Origin: CAYVOV01 sp964453525
GTDB lineage: Bacteria; Chloroflexota; Dehalococcoidia; Dehalococcoidales; UBA2162
Direction: 5' to 3'
DNA: 64,000 nt
Assembly (NCBI GenBank): GCA_964453525.1
Contig: CAYVOV010000002.1
Location: 1 to 64,000, forward strand
Positions 1-8,273 of this stretch are shown in pieces (the first letter of the stretch is position 1; the number at the start of each line of letters is the position of its first letter). A program made the position numbers and the translations under genes. The notes beneath the pieces were generated by a model, which searched no databases, had not been told where the DNA came from, and worked only from the letters and a program-made list of their open reading frames with translations.

Positions 1-52
1 CCCTTACCTCCTCAATGCCATTGAGGCGCTCTCCCGATTGAGCTACAGCCCC
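1..52 (-). tRNA. tRNA-Ala (GGC), cut by window edge
   Basis: Read on the minus strand from 52, the sequence begins GGGGCTGTAGCTCAATCGGG, a canonical tRNA acceptor strand and D-arm. It is followed by an anticodon stem CCTCA/TGAGG enclosing loop ATGGCAT, which gives anticodon GGC (alanine). The T-arm and 3' end lie beyond position 1. The gene reads away from clpC into the missing flank. Confidence 0.9.
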
Positions 53-69
53 ACCAAAACTCTATTATA

Positions 70-2523
70 CTATGATGCTACCGCCTGCGCTACTCCGGCG
101 GTGAAAGTAAGCTCATCATCGGCAACGTCAACTATAATCGCATCGCCTTCGTTGAACTCTCCTTTCAGCACCTTTGTCGAAAGCGGGTTCTCAACGTACC
201 GTTCCACCGCCCGCCTCAGAGGACGTGCCCCGTACACAGGGTCGAAGCCGACCTTTGCCAGCCATGATTTGGCAGCATCGGTAATCTCCAGCTTGAGTTT
301 GCGTTCAGCCAGGCGTTCCTCAAGGTCCCTTGCCAGCAGGTCAACTATTTTCCTGAGTTGTTCTTCGTCCAGTTCGTGAAAGACAAGAATTTCATCGAGC
401 CGGTTGAGAAACTCGGGACGGAAGGTCCTTTTCACCTCGTTCATCACTTTCTCTTTCATGTCCTCGTAGCTCTGCTTCTTGGTCTTTTCCGAGGTCTTCT
501 GCGTGGCAAAACCAAAGCTGGTATCCCGTTTTATAAGCTCAACACCTGTGTTGCTGGTCATAATGATTACGGTATTCTTGAAGTCCACCGTCCGCCCGTG
601 ACCATCGGTCAGCCGCCCGTCATCGAGGAGCTGGAGCAGGCTGTTGAATACTTCAGGGTGTGCCTTTTCAATCTCATCGAGGAGAATCACCCGGTAAGGA
701 CGGCGCCTCACCGCTTCCGTTAGTTGACCTCCCTCCTCATAGCCGACATAGCCGGGGGGAGCGCCGATGAGACGGGATACGGTATGCCTCTCCTGGTACT
801 CTGACATGTCCAGGCGTATCATGGCGTTTTCGTCGTCGAAGAGGAACCGGGCAAGCGTACGGGCAAGCTCAGTCTTGCCGACACCGGTCGGGCCGAGGAA
901 CATGAAACTGCCGATTGGCCGGTTGGGATCTTTTAGCCCGGCCCGGCTTCTCCGTATCGCTTCACTGATGGCGGTAACCGCCTCTTCCTGGTTTATCAGT
1001 CTTTCGTGAATCCTGTCTTCCATGTAGAGCAGTTTCTCAGCCTCACCCTCGAGCATCTGAGATACAGGAATACCTGTCCAGTTCGATATCAGTTTAGCGA
1101 TTGTCTCCTCATCCACTATTTCGTCAATCTTCTCCTGCTCGAGCCAGCTACTCTTGGCATGATTGTATTCTTCTTCTAGGCGTATTCTTTCCGACTTAAG
1201 CTGGGCAGCACGCTCGTATTCCTGCCGCTGTGAGGCTGCCTCTTCCTCATTAATCAGCTGTTTCAGTTTCTGTTCAAGAGATTTGACCTCGGGCGGAGCG
1301 CTCTCGGAATCGATACGCAGCTTGCTCGCTGCCTCATCGATAAGGTCAATTGCTTTATCCGGCAGTTGCCGGTCCGAGATATAGCGCTGGCTCAGCCGTG
1401 CCGCCGCCTCAAGTGCTTCATCGCTTATCTTAATCTTGTGGTGGGCTTCATATCTCGGCCGCAGCCCGCGGAGCATCTCGATAGTAGCCTCGACAGTCGG
1501 CTCACCGAGGAATACCGGTTGCAAACGCCGTTCCAGCGCCTTGTCCTTTTCAATAAACTTGCGGTATTCATCCATAGTCGTGGCGCCGACGCATTGAAGC
1601 TCGCCGTGAGCCAGTGCCGGCTTGAGCATATTACTGGCGTCAATAGCACCTTCGGCGGCACCGGCACCGACCATGGTGTGAATCTCATCGATGAAAAGTA
1701 TAACCTCGCCCTGCGCCTGCCGGACCTCATCCATTACTGCCTTCAGTCGCTCTTCGAATTCTCCTCGGAACTTACTTCCTGCCACAAGAGCTCCCATATC
1801 AAGGGCGACTACTTTCCGCCCTCTCAGGGAATCGGGCACATCATCGGCCGCTATCTTCTGGGCAAGCCCTTCAGCAATAGCCGTCTTACCGACACCGGCA
1901 TCTCCGACAATCACCGGATTATTCTTTGTCCGCCGGGTGAGTACCTGCATCACCCGTTTAATCTCATCCTCCCGGCCGATAACCGGGTCGAGCTTGCCCT
2001 GACGGGCAAGTTCGGTGAGGTCACGGCCATACTTCTCCAGGGAACGGTACTTGCTTTCAGCTCTGGCATCGGTCACCCGGTGCCCGCCCCGGATTTTTTC
2101 CAAGGCTTTATACACCTTCTCCTGGTCGATTCCGAAGCCCTTCAGGATACGGGCTGCCTCACCCTTATCATCCTGGGTAATGGCAATAAAAAGGTGCTCG
2201 GTGCCGATAAACTCGTCCTTAAGCCGGTTTGCCTCGGCATCAGCAGTCTGTATAAGCTGCTGGATATGCGGTGTTGCGTATATTTGCCCCTGTTGATAGG
2301 TTATTTTCGGCATCTTTTCCAGAGCAGCTTCCACCTGCCGCTTCACCTTATCAACGTCAACGCTAAGGTCATGTAATATTTCACCAACCAGGCCTCTCTC
2401 CTGCTGCAGCAGCGCCAGGAGGATGTGCTCAACATCCCACTGGTTATGCTGAAACTGCTGAACCAGCTGCTGAGAAAGAGCCATTGCTTCCTGTGCTTGT
2501 TCAGTAAATCTTTCCTGCCTCAT
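70..2523 (-). CDS. clpC: ATP-dependent Clp protease ATPase subunit ClpC
   Basis: This 817-residue AAA+ unfoldase is expected to feed substrates to ClpP in the cytoplasm. Visible in order are a double Clp_N domain (about 1-145), D1 with Walker A GDAGVGKT (207-214) and Walker B LFIDE, a short linker with a UVR-like coiled segment (about 418-452), and D2 with Walker A GPTGVGKT (544-551). The short linker, rather than the roughly 125-residue ClpB middle domain, and the length near 810 make it ClpC and not the ClpB disaggregase. The start codon overlaps the stop of the upstream gene (ATGA). It is the last gene of the dnaJ-hspR operon, which suggests heat induction through HspR. Confidence 0.93.
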   Translation of the reverse strand: MRQERFTEQAQEAMALSQQLVQQFQHNQWDVEHILLALLQQERGLVGEILHDLSVDVDKVKRQVEAALEKMPKITYQQGQIYATPHIQQLIQTADAEANRLKDEFIGTEHLFIAITQDDKGEAARILKGFGIDQEKVYKALEKIRGGHRVTDARAESKYRSLEKYGRDLTELARQGKLDPVIGREDEIKRVMQVLTRRTKNNPVIVGDAGVGKTAIAEGLAQKIAADDVPDSLRGRKVVALDMGALVAGSKFRGEFEERLKAVMDEVRQAQGEVILFIDEIHTMVGAGAAEGAIDASNMLKPALAHGELQCVGATTMDEYRKFIEKDKALERRLQPVFLGEPTVEATIEMLRGLRPRYEAHHKIKISDEALEAAARLSQRYISDRQLPDKAIDLIDEAASKLRIDSESAPPEVKSLEQKLKQLINEEEAASQRQEYERAAQLKSERIRLEEEYNHAKSSWLEQEKIDEIVDEETIAKLISNWTGIPVSQMLEGEAEKLLYMEDRIHERLINQEEAVTAISEAIRRSRAGLKDPNRPIGSFMFLGPTGVGKTELARTLARFLFDDENAMIRLDMSEYQERHTVSRLIGAPPGYVGYEEGGQLTEAVRRRPYRVILLDEIEKAHPEVFNSLLQLLDDGRLTDGHGRTVDFKNTVIIMTSNTGVELIKRDTSFGFATQKTSEKTKKQSYEDMKEKVMNEVKRTFRPEFLNRLDEILVFHELDEEQLRKIVDLLARDLEERLAERKLKLEITDAAKSWLAKVGFDPVYGARPLRRAVERYVENPLSTKVLKGEFNEGDAIIVDVADDELTFTAGVAQAVAS

Positions 2524-3314
2524 TTTGCTTCCACCTCCACGCTATTATTGTTTCCAAAATTTAGATTAAGGAAGTCCTCTACCTGTCTCTGGACTTCCGG
2601 GTAGTCCCAGTTATAGTCATGCCCGGGAACATTAATACAATAGGTAAATTTTATCTTTTTCCCCTGTAACTTGTATTTTAGCCACCTGAACGGAGCGGTA
2701 ACATAGGTCCTGACTATTGTCGGCACGTCCCATTCCATAAGGGAATCCGGCATCAAACCGTTACTATCAAGGGCCAGCGTTCTCTCAGTGACCACTCTTT
2801 TAGATTTATAGGGAAAGGGCATGCCCAATTCTATATTAAAAACCCTGTCAATATTATTCAATCGTTGAGATACGGCATTGCTAAAAGCCGCTCCCTGACT
2901 GACTCCAATCATTATCACTCTGAGCTTATCAAGGTGCCGGGTAATCAGCTCAAGCTCAGCCGACATTATCCTTGCTTTATTTTCGAAGAACCGCATCTGC
3001 TCTCTTATATCCCTCATAATTTCCCGGTAGCCGGTGTCACTGCGGAAATATTGAATCAACTGCCGGGTGTATCCCAGCTTTTCTATAGTGGCGCTGACTC
3101 CCTCAACAATGCTCCTCTCCCATTGGAGGAGGTTTTCAAGGCGAGTGCTCCCCCAGCCACCCGGGTTGTGAATCAGCAGAAAGTCTTTATCTTTAGCTTT
3201 ATTATGAATATCCAGTAGCCTCCTGACAAACCCGGCACGTTTGGCGGTGTCATTATCAAAGAGCTGCTCCGCCAGGCGTTCTGATTCTTCTTCCAAAGTC
3301 AAGGGTTTCATCAT
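2520..3314 (-). CDS. Alpha/beta-hydrolase-like protein of unknown function
   Basis: This 264-residue soluble protein has no recognised specific family. Residues around 140 read MIGVSQGAAFSNA, which resembles the nucleophile elbow of an alpha/beta hydrolase (G-x-S-x-G), and NPGGWGS near residue 49 could be the oxyanion-side strand. A late VPGHDYNWDYPEVQ segment could supply the Asp/His pair. No signal peptide is visible. It lies 2 bp after the membrane-protein gene and overlaps clpC by 4 bp, so it is translationally coupled within the heat-shock operon. The hydrolase fold is inferred from motifs only. Confidence 0.7.
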   Translation of the reverse strand: MMKPLTLEEESERLAEQLFDNDTAKRAGFVRRLLDIHNKAKDKDFLLIHNPGGWGSTRLENLLQWERSIVEGVSATIEKLGYTRQLIQYFRSDTGYREIMRDIREQMRFFENKARIMSAELELITRHLDKLRVIMIGVSQGAAFSNAVSQRLNNIDRVFNIELGMPFPYKSKRVVTERTLALDSNGLMPDSLMEWDVPTIVRTYVTAPFRWLKYKLQGKKIKFTYCINVPGHDYNWDYPEVQRQVEDFLNLNFGNNNSVEVEAK

Positions 3315-3316
3315 TT

Positions 3317-3988
3317 CTAACCACCAATCCAGTTTAGCAGGCCATCCAGAGCGTAATAGCCGGCATAAGATATTATAAGGTACCTTATTGTTTTACCAGC
3401 CCAGCTAATCAGGAAGAATTTTATTAAACCCATCCTGAGAGAGCCAGCCGCCAGTCCGGCAAAGTAAAACGGGCTTATTACCAGCGCCGAACTGATGAAT
3501 AGCGTCCAGGTACCTCCTCTACCTCCAACCCACTTTACCAAACGGTTATATAGAACTTCTCCTTTAGACCAGAACCGGGATTCTACGGGGTGCACGAGAT
3601 CATAAGCCTGCCCCGGTTCACTCTCATATGCCCTACCTCTGGCCCTAAATCTCGACCATACTGTTTCCACACCTGCCCCGGTAAGATACACCGTTATGCC
3701 GCCGATACCGCCGCCGAAACCGGCTACCAGTCCCACAAATAAAGGATCCAGCACACCGCCGAGGGTGAATACCATCACCAGGGTAGGAGCCGGAATAATG
3801 CTGATTCCGCATAGCACACCGACGACGAATACTCCCAAGTATCCATAAGCTCCCAGATGGCGTATTTCCTCACGATAGTAAACAGTAGCAGCGAGCAAAA
3901 GCGCCATAACTAGAAAGATCAGTCCACTAATAACATAGAAACGCCAATCTCCTCTCGGTTTTTCCTGAGCAACCTGTGCTTCTTCCAA
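3317..3988 (-). CDS. VTT/SNARE-associated (DedA/TVP38-like) membrane protein
   Basis: This 223-residue integral membrane protein has a hydrophobic segment at about 17-38 followed by further segments. Glycine-rich re-entrant-like stretches (GVLCGISIIPAPTLVMV and GLVAGFGGGIGG) and the C-terminal SWAGKTIRYL motif recall VTT-domain proteins, which act in lipid scrambling or membrane homeostasis. It sits between the methyltransferase (12 bp upstream) and the hydrolase-like gene (2 bp downstream) in the operon. The precise subfamily and substrate cannot be told from the sequence. Confidence 0.75.
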   Translation of the reverse strand: MEEAQVAQEKPRGDWRFYVISGLIFLVMALLLAATVYYREEIRHLGAYGYLGVFVVGVLCGISIIPAPTLVMVFTLGGVLDPLFVGLVAGFGGGIGGITVYLTGAGVETVWSRFRARGRAYESEPGQAYDLVHPVESRFWSKGEVLYNRLVKWVGGRGGTWTLFISSALVISPFYFAGLAAGSLRMGLIKFFLISWAGKTIRYLIISYAGYYALDGLLNWIGG

Positions 3989-4000
3989 TGTCCCTCCTGT

Positions 4001-4558
4001 TTAGTTTATTTTAACGAACCTGAGAAATTTATTATCCATCTCCACAAGGGAGAAAAGGTCGGCCGTATAGTCAAGAGCCTTCTCTCCCATACCATCATGT
4101 ATAGCCAGAGTCCCGTCTCTTTTCAGCACTCGGTGCAGTTCCTCCAGCACCGCCCGCCTTTCTTTAATCTCGTGCAGCACATCGCACAACCATATTACAT
4201 CCACGGACTCATCGGGCAGACCGGTCTCACTACTGGAGAGAATCGTTTCTAGATTGGTCAGACCGGCTTTTTCCGACCTATCTTTCACTATCTCAAGCTG
4301 ACGGCCGAAATAATCAAGCGCATATACTTTACCATTCACATTAACTTTTTTAGCAGCAGGAATCGAAAAATCGCCGGTACCGCAGCCGTAATCTAGGAAA
4401 GTCTGCCCCTCCCGTACCAGGTCACATTGCTCCCACTTCCGCAGAATACTCCGCCCGCTGAAATTTCTCCACAATGGCCACCAGTAAACCCAGAGCGCGT
4501 AGTGCGCTCTGAACAGCGGGTTTAGCTTTTCTTCGAGAAAACGTTCTATATCAAACAA
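4001..4558 (-). CDS. Class I SAM-dependent methyltransferase
   Basis: This 185-residue protein carries motif I FLDYGCGTGDFSIPAAKK (about residues 54-71), an acidic residue after the second strand (ALDYFG) and the post-motif VDVIWLCDVLHEI typical of Methyltransf_11 or UbiE-like enzymes. The N-terminal 45 residues are rich in Trp and aromatic residues (HYALWVYWWPLW) and may contact the membrane, consistent with a lipid or quinone substrate. The substrate is unknown. It lies 51 bp after hspR and 12 bp before the VTT gene on the same strand. Confidence 0.82.
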   Translation of the reverse strand: MFDIERFLEEKLNPLFRAHYALWVYWWPLWRNFSGRSILRKWEQCDLVREGQTFLDYGCGTGDFSIPAAKKVNVNGKVYALDYFGRQLEIVKDRSEKAGLTNLETILSSSETGLPDESVDVIWLCDVLHEIKERRAVLEELHRVLKRDGTLAIHDGMGEKALDYTADLFSLVEMDNKFLRFVKIN

Positions 4559-4609
4559 TAATCCGTCACTTTATCCCGTTTCAGCAGTCTTTCAAAGCAC
4601 TCCGGGTTA

Positions 4610-4927
4610 TCACTTCTTCTGTCTTGCTCTGAGTCTCTTGACTTCTGATTCGAGTCCTTCAACTTGATGCTGGAGCTCAGTCATCCTCTGCGCCATACGC
4701 AGAATTACTTCGGCTCCGGCAAGAGTAATACCCAGGTCTGCCATAAGTGTTTTCATTTGCCTTAACCGGGCGATATCTCTGTCCGAATAAAGACGTATAT
4801 TGCCTCTGGAGCGAGACGGTTCTATTATGCCAATCTTTTCATAGTACCGCAAGGTATAAGTTTCAACGCCCAGCATCCTGGCAGCTATACTTATAACATA
4901 ACGGGGCTCTTCATCAGTTGGATTCAT
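4610..4927 (-). CDS. hspR: HspR, MerR-family heat-shock repressor
   Basis: This 105-residue MerR-type protein has a winged helix beginning YVISIAARMLGVETYTLRYY, then the wing SRGNIRLYSDRDIARLRQM and a short dimerisation coiled coil ending in a basic tail. HspR proteins have this size and order and are usually encoded beside dnaJ, where they repress chaperone genes through HAIR operators, often with DnaK as co-repressor. Here hspR follows dnaJ by 8 bp and probably controls its own operon, including clpC. No dnaK or grpE is present in the window. Confidence 0.88.
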   Translation of the reverse strand: MNPTDEEPRYVISIAARMLGVETYTLRYYEKIGIIEPSRSRGNIRLYSDRDIARLRQMKTLMADLGITLAGAEVILRMAQRMTELQHQVEGLESEVKRLRARQKK

Positions 4928-4935
4928 AAATCACC

Positions 4936-5934
4936 TCATTTTTTACCAGACTGTAGCTGGCCGAGTTTCTCAAACAGTTTCTTTTCCTCTGCCGAAAGCT
5001 TCGTCGGTAAAACCACCTTCACTTTAGCCAGCAGGTCGCCCTGAGAAGACTTACCCAGATGAGGCATACCCTGCCCTGACAGGCGAAAGACGCGGCCATT
5101 CTGAGTCTCCGAGGGAACCTTCAGTGCCAGCTTCCCCCCCTTGAGTGTCGGTACCTGCACCTCGCCGCCCAGAATGGCGACGGTTAGCGGTACTTCAACC
5201 TCCGTATTCAAATCGTCACCTTTTCTTTCAAATTGACGGTGAGGTTTCAACGAGGTTACCAGGTAAAGGTCGCCGCTGCTGCCGCCAGCGTAACCCGGCT
5301 CACCTTTTCCGGCAATACGCACCCGCGAGCCGGTTTTAACTCCGGGTGGAATCTTGACCTCAATCTGCTTCATACCCGCCACCACGCCGGAACCTTTACA
5401 TACAGAGCACGGGAGATTCTGGATTTGACCGGTGCCGCCGCAACTACCGCAGGCTTGGGGATTTTCCATACTCAGCCGGCGGTTTGTTCCCCGAAAGGCT
5501 TCTTCAAGAGTAATTTCAACAGGATACTCAATATCCCTGCCACGCCTCGAGCGAGGTGAACGCCTGAACCCGCCGGTCCTGACACCTCCGAAGAGGTCAC
5601 CGAAAATACTCTCCAGGTCACCTTCTTCGAAGCGGAAACTCTGTGCGCCGCCGGTACCAAAATCCCGATAAAACGCCTGCTGTGCTCCAGCTTTTTCAAA
5701 CTGGTCGGCATATTTCCACCGTTCACCATACTTATCGTACTTCTTTCTGTCCTCCTTATCAGACAGAACTTCGTAAGCCTCGTTTATCTCTTTAAACCTA
5801 GCCTCCGCTGATTTGTCACCGGGATTAACGTCCGGGTGATACTGGCGAGCCAGCTTACGGTATGCCTTTTTAATCTCCTGCTCGCTGGCATCCCTTTTCA
5901 CGCCTAATATGTTGTAATAGTCCTTGCCTGCCAT
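4936..5934 (-). CDS. dnaJ: DnaJ-family co-chaperone with shortened zinc finger
   Basis: This 332-residue protein has a J domain (1-70) with the HPD motif in YRKLARQYHPDVNPGD, a G/F-rich region (about 75-125), a Cys-rich insert with only two CxxCxGxG units (CGSCGGTG and CSVCKGSG) instead of the four of canonical DnaJ, then the two beta-domains of the substrate-binding C-terminus. It should stimulate DnaK and deliver unfolded clients. The half-size zinc region should bind one zinc or none. It is the first gene of the heat-shock operon, directly behind a consensus promoter. Confidence 0.9.
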   Translation of the reverse strand: MAGKDYYNILGVKRDASEQEIKKAYRKLARQYHPDVNPGDKSAEARFKEINEAYEVLSDKEDRKKYDKYGERWKYADQFEKAGAQQAFYRDFGTGGAQSFRFEEGDLESIFGDLFGGVRTGGFRRSPRSRRGRDIEYPVEITLEEAFRGTNRRLSMENPQACGSCGGTGQIQNLPCSVCKGSGVVAGMKQIEVKIPPGVKTGSRVRIAGKGEPGYAGGSSGDLYLVTSLKPHRQFERKGDDLNTEVEVPLTVAILGGEVQVPTLKGGKLALKVPSETQNGRVFRLSGQGMPHLGKSSQGDLLAKVKVVLPTKLSAEEKKLFEKLGQLQSGKK

Positions 5935-5963
5935 GCTTTTATCCTGAATAATATGTATAGCCT

Positions 5964-5992
5964 AGTATAACTCTTTTCAAGAAATATGTCAA
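5964..5992 (-). promoter_or_regulatory. Consensus promoter of dnaJ-hspR-clpC operon
   Basis: On the minus strand TTGACA (5992-5987) is separated by exactly 17 nt from TATACT (5969-5964), 30 nt before the dnaJ start. A CTTGA half-site lies inside the spacer (5981-5977). Two copies of TGAAAAAACTTGA lie just upstream (6001-6013 and 6035-6047). These CTTGA elements match the half-site of HspR-type HAIR operators, though not in the canonical converging arrangement. Confidence 0.72.
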
Positions 5993-6184
5993 TAGTTTTA
6001 TGAAAAAACTTGATAATAGTTTATTAACTTTTACTGAAAAAACTTGAACCTATTAAAATACTCGACTTACTCTGTCTGGGATACCGGGGCATATTGCCTG
6101 ATCACTTTCGGGTACGAATTTAACTAAAGACCCGGAATACTGGTGATGTGCCCTCTCAGTCTGAACGCTCTCGTATTCGGATTT

Positions 6185-6811
6185 TCAGTCCCGTGTTTTA
6201 TCCTTAGCTGCCGCCGGGCAGTGGTGAAGGCATATGTCACAGAGAATGGAGCGCCCTTCTTCAGTTACGGGAGTGATATTTGACAGGCAAATCGAGGGGT
6301 CAGGCATACGGTAAGGTTCAAGGGCATTAACCGGGCAGTCATCGATACATATCGAGCACTGCCGGCAGTCCGGAGCTTCTTCATCAGCCTTCCCTACGCC
6401 TGAAAGAGTCTCAAGCGGAGCATCAGTCCTGATAGCCATAAAACGGAGACGGGGACCATACTCCGGATGCAGCACGACCGTGCTCTTGCCCCGCCTGCCC
6501 AGTCCGGTGCGAATTGCCGCCTCCTTCAGGTTTATTTCACCCTTCAGTGGGTAGCCATAGCGCCCGACCAGCTCCGCAGAGAAGCCACTGCCGCGGATGA
6601 AAGCCAGCAGCGATTCCAGCCTGGGGGAGGCGTGTTTTTCGAATCCGTACATCTGAAAAACGCCGTCTGAGTGACCGAACTCATCAAGGTTACGCTCCGG
6701 AGTCGACTCAAGCCCGAGGACAAGCAGGTATTCACCGCCAGGCAGCTGACTGACACAGTACACGTCAAACAGTTCGCCAGCCTTATCCGCTATTTGCCGG
6801 GCAATATCCAT
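6185..6811 (-). CDS. 4Fe-4S double-cluster protein, QueG/reductive-dehalogenase-like C-terminus
   Basis: This 208-residue protein ends in two ferredoxin-type motifs, CRQCSICIDDCP and, after a gap, CDICLHHCP, preceded by IRTGLGRRGKSTVVLHPEYG, an arrangement seen in epoxyqueuosine reductase (QueG) and related corrinoid Fe-S proteins. It is much shorter than QueG (about 310-380) and lacks its whole N-terminal cobalamin-binding half, so it is probably a stand-alone electron-transfer protein of that superfamily. It is transcribed divergently from the heliorhodopsin operon and has no obvious operon partner. Confidence 0.75.
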   Translation of the reverse strand: MDIARQIADKAGELFDVYCVSQLPGGEYLLVLGLESTPERNLDEFGHSDGVFQMYGFEKHASPRLESLLAFIRGSGFSAELVGRYGYPLKGEINLKEAAIRTGLGRRGKSTVVLHPEYGPRLRFMAIRTDAPLETLSGVGKADEEAPDCRQCSICIDDCPVNALEPYRMPDPSICLSNITPVTEEGRSILCDICLHHCPAAAKDKTRD

Positions 6812-6847
6812 TACCGCTTTTATTCCTTCGACAGTAATTGTACCATA

Positions 6848-6876
6848 TTGACAAAAGACCCATTTTCAATTATATT
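6848..6876 (+). promoter_or_regulatory. Promoter of the heliorhodopsin operon
   Basis: TTGACA (6848-6853), a 17-nt spacer and TATATT (6871-6876) form a near-perfect sigma-70-type promoter. Predicted transcription would start about 20 nt upstream of the small ORF at 6905, whose Shine-Dalgarno GGAGG is at 6893-6897. Confidence 0.72.
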
Positions 6877-6904
6877 TTCAGAACTTAAAGTCGGAGGAAA
6901 CCAT

Positions 6905-7048
6905 ATGCGAGGTCCCGGAGCTTTCTTCACCAATATGAAGGTTGACATGCCTTTTCACAGGAAAATATACCTTGTCTTCCGCAATAACTTTATAAAAATT
7001 GTCAAAAGACAGAGCTGCTGCGGACATCCGGGTGAACCCGGCTGCTGA
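6905..7048 (+). CDS. 47-residue Cys-rich protein preceding heliorhodopsin
   Basis: This small ORF has an excellent GGAGG ribosome-binding site 7 nt before ATG and a consensus promoter just upstream. The product has an N-terminal MRGPGAFFTN, a basic amphipathic middle (HRKIYLVFRNNFIKIVKR) and a C-terminal SCCGHPGEPGC with three cysteines and one histidine, which looks like a metal, heme or Fe-S ligand set or a redox motif. The middle could lie on the membrane surface. It ends 47 bp before the heliorhodopsin start and shares its transcript. I recognise no named family. A link to the photoreceptor is an inference from the operon. Confidence 0.78.
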   Translation: MRGPGAFFTNMKVDMPFHRKIYLVFRNNFIKIVKRQSCCGHPGEPGC

Positions 7049-7095
7049 CAGACACAACATTGAACTCCCCGGCGGGGAGATGAAAGGAGGAATTC

Positions 7096-7869
7096 ATGAG
7101 CTACGAACCTCAGTTTGTAAGACTGCGCATTTATAACGCAGTCATGGGCTGCCTGCACCTGGCTCAGGCGGTTATTGTGTTCCTTATAAGTAACGACTTC
7201 TCGCTCCCGATTACTACCTCTTTCCTCAGTTACATCCCTGAAACAGGCAAGCTCGGACCGATTACGGACACCGTATTCGAGCTTCCCTTCGGAGCAATGG
7301 TAGCGCTGTTCCTGCTGCTTTCGGCAATCGCTCACTTCACTATTGCCTCGCCCGGCGTATTCGGCTGGTACGTAAAGAACCTGAAAAAAGGCATCAACTA
7401 TGCCCGCTGGTATGAGTACTCGCTAAGCGCCTCGCTGATGATAGTGCTGATTGGTATGCTCTGCGGGCTCTATGACGCCGTCGCCTTGCTGATGGCATTC
7501 ACCCTCACCGCAGTGATGAACCTCTGCGGGCTGATTATGGAGCTCCACAACCAGACAACGGAAAAAACTAACTGGACTTCCTATGTAGTCGGTTGCATTG
7601 CCGGTATCGTGCCCTGGATTGCCATCGCCTTCTATTTCTTTGGTTCTCTGGCACAAGCCGAGGACGGTGTCCCCACCTTCGTCTACTTCATTCTGCCGAC
7701 GCTCTTCGTATTCTTCTTTAGTTTTGCGCTTAATATGGTACTTCAATATAAGAAGGTGGGAAAATGGCGAGACTACCTCTACGGTGAAAGTGTCTACATA
7801 CTTTTAAGCCTCATAGCAAAATCAGCGCTGGCCTGGCAGGTATTCGGAGGGACACTGAGACCGGTATAG
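7096..7869 (+). CDS. Heliorhodopsin
   Basis: This 257-residue protein has seven hydrophobic helices and the diagnostic heliorhodopsin signatures: ARWYEYSLSASLMI with the Schiff-base counterion E107, and LIAKSALAWQVFGG in helix 7 with the retinal-binding lysine K242. Histidines H21 and H80 match the conserved helix-1 and helix-2 histidines of the family. Heliorhodopsins insert with inverted topology compared with type-1 rhodopsins and have slow photocycles suited to signalling rather than pumping. RBS GGAGG (7086-7090) is 5 nt before ATG. It is the middle gene of a three-gene operon. No retinal-synthesis gene is present in the window. Confidence 0.95.
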   Translation: MSYEPQFVRLRIYNAVMGCLHLAQAVIVFLISNDFSLPITTSFLSYIPETGKLGPITDTVFELPFGAMVALFLLLSAIAHFTIASPGVFGWYVKNLKKGINYARWYEYSLSASLMIVLIGMLCGLYDAVALLMAFTLTAVMNLCGLIMELHNQTTEKTNWTSYVVGCIAGIVPWIAIAFYFFGSLAQAEDGVPTFVYFILPTLFVFFFSFALNMVLQYKKVGKWRDYLYGESVYILLSLIAKSALAWQVFGGTLRPV

Positions 7870-7904
7870 CATCCAAACATGGTACAAGGTGGCAACGATA
7901 AATA

Positions 7905-8189
7905 ATGATAAATGAAGAAGAAGCCAGGCTGGTTGTCCAGGTCCGGCCGAATGCCAGACGGAATGAGGTACTGGACTTCAGGGAAGGGGTGCTTTATTTA
8001 AAGATAGCCGCCCCTCCGGTAAAAGGCAGGGCGAATCAGCAGCTTATAGAGTTACTCGGCGAAATTCTCGGCGTAGCGAAGAGCCGGATAATAATTGAAA
8101 AAGGCAAAACCAGCAGAAGAAAGCTTGTAAGTATCAGCGGAATGGATGAGGCGAAGGTTAACAGCCTGATTAAGGATAGGCTGGGATAG
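7905..8189 (+). CDS. DUF167 (YggU/UPF0235) family protein
   Basis: This 94-residue protein has the family pattern VQVRPNARRNEV near the N-terminus, then APPVKGRANQQLIELL and the basic GKTSRRKLVSI. The family is widespread, of small alpha/beta fold, with no settled biochemical role. It starts 35 bp after the heliorhodopsin stop and is followed by a strong terminator, so it is probably the last gene of that transcript. In many genomes this family follows unrelated genes, so co-transcription with heliorhodopsin does not by itself imply a shared function. Confidence 0.9.
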   Translation: MINEEEARLVVQVRPNARRNEVLDFREGVLYLKIAAPPVKGRANQQLIELLGEILGVAKSRIIIEKGKTSRRKLVSISGMDEAKVNSLIKDRLG

Positions 8190-8217
8190 ACATAACACAC
8201 CTCCCACAGTCAAAGAT

Positions 8218-8255
8218 ATGTACGGGCTGAATAATATCAGCCCGTACATTTTTCT
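8218..8255 (+). terminator. Rho-independent terminator of the heliorhodopsin operon
   Basis: A perfect 13-bp stem, ATGTACGGGCTGA (8218-8230) pairing with TCAGCCCGTACAT (8237-8249), has a 6-nt loop and is followed by TTTTCT. It sits between the converging DUF167 and zinc-ribbon genes. Confidence 0.9.
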
Positions 8256-8273
8256 AAAGTCTATAATCCCTGA

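Noticed and set aside
5964..6047. Canonical HAIR operator for HspR
   Set aside because: CTTGA half-sites are present but not as CTTGAGT-N7-ACTCAAG, so only a tentative operator is claimed.
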